Program-made: the position numbers and the translations under genes
The notes under the pieces: model-generated
Seen by the model: the letters and a program-made list of their open reading frames with translations, nothing else
Databases searched by the model: none
Told to the model about the DNA's origin: nothing
Assembly (NCBI GenBank): GCA_020438845.1
Contig: JAGQTV010000102.1
Coordinates: 1 to 64,000, forward strand
Length of the DNA: 64,000 bases
Reading direction: 5' to 3'
DNA from: Mycobacterium sp.
GTDB lineage: Bacteria > Actinomycetota > Actinomycetes > Mycobacteriales > Mycobacteriaceae
Shown here: positions 58,363-64,000 of the stretch, piece by piece
How the letters are laid out: each line of letters opens with the position of its first letter
Numbering within the stretch: the first letter of the stretch is position 1

Positions 58363-61300
58363 TCAGGTCGGACGCAGCGGCGCGGGGCTCCAGAACCCGC
58401 TGCGGGTGGCGGTGCCCAGACTCAGCCGCGCTGGCGTGGCGTCAGGGTAGTAGAGCGTCAGACGCTGCAGCGAGCCCCAATCGCGGTACCAGTCGTTCTT
58501 GAGATAGGTGGGCACGGTGGTTGCGCGGAACAACAACTGGCTGATGCCCAGCGGCCCGCCGCCGATGTTGTCCATCACAGGAGAGTTGGATTCCGCACCG
58601 AACCGGTCGGGCAGAATCCTCCATTTCGGCACCTCGGTGACCCCGTTATCGTGGCCGAACGGCCGCTGGCACGGGAACGCCAGGCCCACGAGCCAGTCCA
58701 GGAGAACCGGGTCTTGCGAGCCGACGACCTGCTGCAACGTGCGCAGCCTGGGAATGCGCGGCGGGGTGACGGCGATCCAGTGTTGAGGCGCCAGATCGTC
58801 GTCTTTGGCGTAGACCCGGACAAGGGTGGCCTCGCGCGGGATGGCGGCCAGTGGGGCGCGCAGGTTTCGCCAGGCTGGCGCAGCGCCGATATCAGCGAAG
58901 CCCAGCGCCCCGCCAACCTTGCCCGCGGCCGCCTCCGCATCGGTGGCCCACTGGATTTGGACCTCGCCCTGCTCGAACCGGCCCGCGGCCGACACGACCA
59001 GCAGTGGCGCTGAGTCGCCGCCGACCGTATCGCGTGGGGGCAGTCGGTACCACGCCGAGCGCAGCAGCGCCGGTTGCTGGATTCCGGACCGCCAACTGCC
59101 CAGTACCGGGGTGCTGGCCGGGTTCAGGCCGTACGGCAGTTTTGCGCGTGACCCGTTGACGCCGACGGTCGTACCGGACTCGGTGCCGGCTTCGGTTGCG
59201 GCGGCTTGAGCGTCAGCGCTCCCGGCGTCGATGGTGTTACCGGCGGCCGGTGGTTCGTCCACCGGTTCGGCCGAGACGTCGGGCGGAATTCCGTTAGGGG
59301 TGAACCCTTCCAGCGTGACGGCGCCCAATGCCTCGCCGATCGCGGACGACACCGGGGTCAGCATTCCGGTGTTGGGGTCCAGTTCAACCATGACGTCATC
59401 GGCGAGTCCGCAGGTCTTGCCGGTCAGCGCTTCAAGGTTGGAGCGGCCCACCGACCACGCCGGCCACTGGTTGATCATTCCGGCGGTCAGCGAGAACACC
59501 TCGAAAACCACCATTGCCCAGGCTGCGACACCCAACGGTGAGACGGTGGCGCGTGACCACCACCGCCTGCGCGGTTTGGTGTCGGCACGACCTGAGAAGT
59601 GCAGCCAGGTTGCGAAGAACAATGTCGCTATGGTCAGCGCCAGGAAGACCGTGGTGAATCCGATCCGCCATTCGGGCATCGCGTTGGACCACGGCACCCC
59701 GAAGTTGGAGACGTACCACCAGCCGTTGACGCTGGCCAGCGACAGGGCGGTGACGAAAAGCACCACCGCCGCGAATACCGCTCGGTTCCGACGCGACCGC
59801 AGGACGTGCGACGTCACCGCGATCGTGGCGAGGGCCCCCACGGAACCCGCCAGACCGGCGAATACGCCGAAATGGTGCGTCCACTTGGTCGGGGTGAGCA
59901 TCATTGCCAGGAACGAGACGATGGTGATCCCGACGATGCGGCGGCTCGGACCAGTTGCCGTTCCGGGGATGTGGCCGCGGCGCAGCATCATCGCCACCGT
60001 GACCGCCAGCGCCACCAGCAGCGCCAGCACTGCGAACCGCCGGGCAATCGACCCGTCGGGAGTGGCGAGGAACAGCCGGTCGTAGCGGACGTGCTCGTCG
60101 AACCAGGCCAGGCTTGGGCCTGTCTCGCGCTTGAGCGCGTTGGCCTGGGCTACGCCGGTGAGGGTCTGGTCGCGGAACATCAGGATGATGGGCACCGTGG
60201 CAGCGGCCAGGATCGGGGCCAGCAGGGGCAACAGTCCGAACTGCCGCGAACGCCGGTGCAGGATGGTGCGCAGTGGTCCGATCGCCACCAGCAGCGCGCC
60301 GATGGAGGCAATGCCGGTCGGTCCGGAGAAGAGCGTCAGCGCGCCGACGATGCAGGCGATCGCCACCGGCAGCAGTCGGCTGGTGGCCACGCCGCGCTCA
60401 ACCGAACACCAGGTCAGCAGGATGCCCAGCGCGATGATCGGTTCAGGGCGCAGGCCGTTGTTCAACGGCAGCCAGAAGGCCAGGAACATTGCGGCTGCCG
60501 TCCATGCCGCCGCCGGGGTGAGCTTGACGGCGTGGCCCAACCGGGGGATCACTTCCCGGCTGATCACCCACCAGCAGGTCAGCGCCATTACCAGTGTCGG
60601 TAGCCGCATCCAGATGCTGGCGGTGCTTACGTGTGCCCATAACGCCAAGAGGTCGTAGTACCACCCGAACGGCGCCTCCGGCGTACCGAACCATCGGTAG
60701 TAGTTCGCCATGTAGCCGGCGTTCTCCGAAACCCTGGCCATGGTCAGGATGTAGCCGTCGTCGGAGGTGTTCGCACCGACGAAGTGCCACCAGACCAGGA
60801 CAGCGACGACCACGCCGTCCAGCGCGTTCAGTGACCACCAACGCGAAGGCAGCAGTCGGCGGTGTCGGGTTCCATCGGCGGTGTCGAGGATGTGTAGTGC
60901 GATCAGAGCGATCACGGTGAGCGCCACACCGAGCACCATTGCCGCCATCTTCAGCGCAGTGGGGGCACTGCTGTAGCGGGTGTCGATGGTCGCCGAGAAC
61001 TCCAGACCCGGCGGTGCCGGGCCGGACAGGTCGGTGAAGACGCCCACGATCTGTGGACGGAAGTCGTAACCCCCGCGTTCACCGCGCAACGGTTGACCCG
61101 GCTTTTCGTCCTCGGGGCCTTGTTTTAGGCCGACGAATTCGCCGGTCACCTTGTCGGCATGGGCGGTGAACACCAGTTTCTGGCAGGCGGGACTCAGAAC
61201 CTGGCTCATGGGCGCGACCACCACCGGGGTGTTGCGGACGACCACGACGAGGTCGCTGTTCGCGCGCTGGATCAGCAGACCGCGGTCGACGGCCTTGGGT

Positions 61301-61575
61301 GCCTGCTTGGGCACGGTGGACAGCAGCACCGTTTTTTCGCCACCGGTCAGTCCGGCCGCGGCACGGCACGGCACGGTGATGGTGAGATCGGTGGCGACAT
61401 AACCGATCAACGGCGCGGTGACGCTACTCAGCGTGTCGTTCTGCGGCCAGTTCAGTTGCGCGGTGGTCTGCCGGACCGGAAGCAGTGGGGTCAGGATCGC
61501 GAGGGCGGCGCCCAGGATTCCGGCGACGATGGCGACGAGACGGGCGGTTCGGTAGTTCGCCCGGGTCTGCATCAC
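58363..61575 (-). CDS. embC: Arabinosyltransferase EmbC
   Basis: EmbC extends the arabinan of lipoarabinomannan. The 1070-residue protein has the same architecture as EmbA and Emb[12 protein letters not shown] near the N-terminus, [16 protein letters not shown] (GT-C Asp pair), [22 protein letters not shown] and a C-terminal lectin-like domain. The start is GTG 61575 or the adjacent ATG at 61572; it follows aftA by 100 bp. The length is near M. tuberculosis EmbC (1094). The gap with aftA may carry its own promoter, but the genes may be co-transcribed. Confidence 0.96.
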   Translation of the reverse strand: MMQTRANYRTARLVAIVAGILGAALAILTPLLPVRQTTAQLNWPQNDTLSSVTAPLIGYVATDLTITVPCRAAAGLTGGEKTVLLSTVPKQAPKAVDRGLLIQRANSDLVVVVRNTPVVVAPMSQVLSPACQKLVFTAHADKVTGEFVGLKQGPEDEKPGQPLRGERGGYDFRPQIVGVFTDLSGPAPPGLEFSATIDTRYSSAPTALKMAAMVLGVALTVIALIALHILDTADGTRHRRLLPSRWWSLNALDGVVVAVLVWWHFVGANTSDDGYILTMARVSENAGYMANYYRWFGTPEAPFGWYYDLLALWAHVSTASIWMRLPTLVMALTCWWVISREVIPRLGHAVKLTPAAAWTAAAMFLAFWLPLNNGLRPEPIIALGILLTWCSVERGVATSRLLPVAIACIVGALTLFSGPTGIASIGALLVAIGPLRTILHRRSRQFGLLPLLAPILAAATVPIILMFRDQTLTGVAQANALKRETGPSLAWFDEHVRYDRLFLATPDGSIARRFAVLALLVALAVTVAMMLRRGHIPGTATGPSRRIVGITIVSFLAMMLTPTKWTHHFGVFAGLAGSVGALATIAVTSHVLRSRRNRAVFAAVVLFVTALSLASVNGWWYVSNFGVPWSNAMPEWRIGFTTVFLALTIATLFFATWLHFSGRADTKPRRRWWSRATVSPLGVAAWAMVVFEVFSLTAGMINQWPAWSVGRSNLEALTGKTCGLADDVMVELDPNTGMLTPVSSAIGEALGAVTLEGFTPNGIPPDVSAEPVDEPPAAGNTIDAGSADAQAAATEAGTESGTTVGVNGSRAKLPYGLNPASTPVLGSWRSGIQQPALLRSAWYRLPPRDTVGGDSAPLLVVSAAGRFEQGEVQIQWATDAEAAAGKVGGALGFADIGAAPAWRNLRAPLAAIPREATLVRVYAKDDDLAPQHWIAVTPPRIPRLRTLQQVVGSQDPVLLDWLVGLAFPCQRPFGHDNGVTEVPKWRILPDRFGAESNSPVMDNIGGGPLGISQLLFRATTVPTYLKNDWYRDWGSLQRLTLYYPDATPARLSLGTATRSGFWSPAPLRPT

Positions 61576-61675
61576 AGCGCTAGATCGTAATTGGCCGGAT
61601 CGCTTTAACGAGGAAAAGCCGGTATTGCTGCGACGGCACGGCCGCGGGACACACGGCGGGTGAACTCCCGGGGAT

Positions 61676-63532
61676 TCATTGGCGCCTGACCGCCAGGATG
61701 AAGGGCCCTATCGACTTCACGGTGAAGTGAGGCTCGGCGAACAGGTTGGCGTCGAGGTCGACGGTATAGCGGCGCACGTTGGGCTGGTTGGGGTAGACGT
61801 CCTCGGCCAGACGCAGTGTGTAGGTGTTCGCCGAACCGGCCGCGCCGCCGCGGCGCAGGAGGAACACCGTCGGGGGCTTCCAGGGCAGCGCGTCGAGTGC
61901 CCGCGCGAACTCGTCGGCGGTCTTGAGCTTGCCCCACGACTCGATGGCAGCCGCGCGCTGGTCGAACAGGGCCAGCGGATTGGCGTAGTGCGAAGTCAGG
62001 CCCTGGAAACCGTAGTAGGGGTAGTAGGACAAGAAGCTGTAGTCGGCGGTCATCACAACGGTCTCGTCGCGCCGCTTGCCGGTGGCTTCCAGAATCGCGG
62101 AGTCCACCTGTGGATAGAACTTCTCGGCGCCCGGCGGTCGGCGGTCACCGCGTTGCCCGTCACCGTCGGTGTCGGTATAGGCCACGCTGAGGTCGGGCCG
62201 CAGCACGTCGGGAATGCCCTGGCTGAAGCCGACCGCCCCGATGAGGCCGACAGCCGTCGCCACCGCGAAGGCCGCTGACCCAAATCGGTCGGCCGCCGCC
62301 CGGGCCAGGTCGTAGAAGCCGAACACCCCTGCCGCTGCCAGCAGCACCGTCAAGGTCGGCTGTAGGCGGAACGAGAGCAAGGTGGTCCCGCCGAGTGTGG
62401 TCAGCATCGACAACAGTGACCACCCGTATAGGGACAACACCCCGATGCCCAATGCCGCGGCACGGACCGATCTGATTCCCCGCCACGCCAGCCACACAGT
62501 GCCGACCATGCACAGTGCACCTAGCAGTGAGAATTGCAGCATCGGGAAGTTCAGTACCGCCCCGTCGGCGGGCAGATAGTGCTGGGCGCTACCGGTGTCG
62601 GCGAGTGGACCTCGGGCGGCGCGAAGCAGGAAGGGCAGCCAGGTGACGGCGCCGATCGCGGCGGCAAGCACCGCTATGACCACCAACCTCACCAAGGGCG
62701 CGACGCTGCGCCGGGTGGCGGCGGCGACCGTCGCCATCACGGTGACCGTGAACGCGGTGTAGGCAAGCAACAACGTGTAGAAGGTCGCGGTGACGCCGAG
62801 GAATACCCCGACCCCGACGACCGCGGCCCATCCGGAGTGCGTCCTTCGGCCGCCCCGCAACCCGGACCAGGCCAGAACCAGCACCGGAGGGATCAGCATC
62901 GTGATGATCGCGCTGTAGGGCTCGGTCGAGCTGTATGCCGATACGATCGCGGCGGTGGCGGCCGTGACGGTGAGGGCGTACTCGGAACGGACCAGCTCCG
63001 ACCACAGAACGAAAGCGACGGCGACGGAGATGGCGATCGATGTGATCGCCCACGGCTTGAACATCTCCCAGCCGGGCGTGCCGGTCAGGGCAGCTGCCCG
63101 CCCCCCGATCCAGAACCAGCCGGGCGGATAGAACGGCGGTAGCCCGATATAGGTCATGTCGTGCAGGGCGGGGCTGTCGGTCAGCCTGGTGAGGTACTCG
63201 GTTCGGAACTGCTGGTCCACTGACACGCCGAACAGGTAGAGCTTGGTGGCGCCCAGCGGCATGGCCAGGGTGACAACCACGAACGCCGCCAACAGCACTG
63301 GTGCGGTGAGCCGGGCGAGCAGGTGACCGCCGCGTCGCCACAGCCAGCCCACCCCGACCAGTGCGACCAGAGCGCCGACCTGGCCGGCGGTGGTCAACGC
63401 GTGTAGCTGGTTGGACGACGGGAAGGCCGGCCAGTCCACCCGAGCGATCGCCACGAGCGCGATAACCGAGACGATGACCGCGGCAAATGCTGCCAAAAGC
63501 ATCTGGGCCGCGGTGTCGACTGCCTTGTGCAT
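61676..63532 (-). CDS. aftA: Priming arabinofuranosyltransferase AftA
   Basis: AftA adds the first arabinofuranose residue to the galactan. The 618-residue GT-C protein has about thirteen membrane helices to about residue 420, with the early Asp- and Tyr-rich loop after helix 2 and motifs [17 protein letters not shown] and STEPYSAI. A periplasmic C-terminal domain of about 180 residues follows. M. tuberculosis AftA is about 643 residues. It starts at ATG 63532, 9 bp after the dprE2 stop, and leads the emb genes, as in M. tuberculosis. Confidence 0.94.
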   Translation of the reverse strand: MHKAVDTAAQMLLAAFAAVIVSVIALVAIARVDWPAFPSSNQLHALTTAGQVGALVALVGVGWLWRRGGHLLARLTAPVLLAAFVVVTLAMPLGATKLYLFGVSVDQQFRTEYLTRLTDSPALHDMTYIGLPPFYPPGWFWIGGRAAALTGTPGWEMFKPWAITSIAISVAVAFVLWSELVRSEYALTVTAATAAIVSAYSSTEPYSAIITMLIPPVLVLAWSGLRGGRRTHSGWAAVVGVGVFLGVTATFYTLLLAYTAFTVTVMATVAAATRRSVAPLVRLVVIAVLAAAIGAVTWLPFLLRAARGPLADTGSAQHYLPADGAVLNFPMLQFSLLGALCMVGTVWLAWRGIRSVRAAALGIGVLSLYGWSLLSMLTTLGGTTLLSFRLQPTLTVLLAAAGVFGFYDLARAAADRFGSAAFAVATAVGLIGAVGFSQGIPDVLRPDLSVAYTDTDGDGQRGDRRPPGAEKFYPQVDSAILEATGKRRDETVVMTADYSFLSYYPYYGFQGLTSHYANPLALFDQRAAAIESWGKLKTADEFARALDALPWKPPTVFLLRRGGAAGSANTYTLRLAEDVYPNQPNVRRYTVDLDANLFAEPHFTVKSIGPFILAVRRQ

Positions 63533-63541
63533 TGGTTCTTG

Positions 63542-64000
63542 TCAGATGGGCAGCTTGCGGAAGATGGGCCGCGGGATATGCCGCAACACCATCATCACGT
63601 AGCGGAATGCTCCCGGTGCCCAGACCAGATCCTTGCCCTTGGCCGACGCAGTGACGGCGAGGTCGGCCACGTACTCCTTGTCGACCGTCAGCGGAGCCTC
63701 TTTGACGTGCGCGCTCATCCGGGTCCGCACCTGCCCCGGCCGGATCACCAGGACATGAACTCCGAACGGGCGCAACGCCTCGCCGAGACCGAGATAGAAG
63801 CCGTCGAGTCCGGCCTTGGTGGAGCCGTAGACGAAGTTGGAACGACGTACCCGCTCACCTGCAGCCGAACTCATCGCGATGATCTGGCCGTACCCCTGGT
63901 TGCGCATTTTCTCGCCCACCAGCACCCCCACCGAAACCGCTGCGGTGTAGTTGATTTCGGCGATCTGAACCGCCTTACGCTGGTCCTGCCAGAGTTCTTC
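63542..64000 (-). CDS. dprE2: Decaprenylphosphoryl-2-keto-ribose reductase DprE2, C-terminal part
   Basis: This short-chain dehydrogenase reduces the 2-keto intermediate to DPA, the arabinose donor used by Aft and Emb enzymes. Only the C-terminal part is in the window; the frame is open from 64000. Visible marks are the catalytic Ser in MSSAAGE, the [10 protein letters not shown] (YxxxK) and a RPGQVRTRM segment after it. It ends 9 bp before aftA. Its N-terminal NADH-binding GxxxGxG lies outside. DprE1 should be upstream beyond the window. Confidence 0.93.
   Translation of the reverse strand, partial: EELWQDQRKAVQIAEINYTAAVSVGVLVGEKMRNQGYGQIIAMSSAAGERVRRSNFVYGSTKAGLDGFYLGLGEALRPFGVHVLVIRPGQVRTRMSAHVKEAPLTVDKEYVADLAVTASAKGKDLVWAPGAFRYVMMVLRHIPRPIFRKLPI

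Overview
The window reads as a chromosomal segment of a non-tuberculous, probably environmental mycobacterium (Mycobacterium sensu lato). It is GC-rich, uses many GTG starts and 1-4 bp stop/start overlaps, and carries the mycolic acid and arabinogalactan gene cluster: glf, glfT2, a PAP2 phosphatase, ubiA, aftB, the antigen 85 genes, culp6, fadD32, pks13, accD4, and then dprE2, aftA, embC, embA, embB. Gene order, compared from memory, largely follows the M. tuberculosis Rv3843c to Rv3791 region in reverse orientation, with lineage-specific insertions. Rv numbers and family lengths come from memory, not from a search.

Layout. 1-257: edge of an IS3-family element and an intergenic region with two DnaA-box-like sites. 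258-2206: zinc-ribbon membrane protein and glpQ1. 2225-7988: accessory block with a lipoprotein, a small regulator/Cys-motif/methyltransferase operon behind a tandem-repeat operator, and a minus-strand run of DUF202 proteins, an LCP ligase and a CPBP protease. 8036-15179: pheA, a phosphoglycerate-mutase-like gene, two Cys-rich genes, a lipoprotein, a metallopeptidase, a septum-formation-family protein, serS and a coupled DUF5718 gene. 15203-19523: a metallo-beta-lactamase/Rieske protein, two PlsC acyltransferases and a HAD phosphatase. 19560-22550: a possible sORF, a PGRP/LGFP cell-wall protein and erp. 22798-29370: the galactan/arabinan operon. 29539-42312: mycolate synthesis and transfer. 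42335-51713: a second accessory block (amidohydrolase, SCO6745-family protein, Ser/Thr kinase, a secreted 1102-residue pentapeptide-repeat protein and a beta-glucoside-type PTS permease). 51721-64000: embB, embA, embC, aftA and partial dprE2 on the minus strand.

How the genes work together. DprE2, UbiA and probably the PAP2 phosphatase supply decaprenyl-phosphoryl-arabinose. AftA, EmbA/B/C and AftB build the arabinan on the galactan made by Glf and GlfT2. FadD32, AccD4 and Pks13 condense meromycolic acid with a carboxylated alpha-branch, and antigen 85 transfers the mycolate to the arabinan or to trehalose. The most unusual items are the ArsR/CHLC/methyltransferase operon, the secreted pentapeptide-repeat protein with a recent internal duplication, the orphan PTS permease beside the emb cluster, an MPT51-like protein that keeps the Ser and His of the antigen 85 triad, and a run of C homopolymers in the pks13 linker that looks like a sequence artefact.
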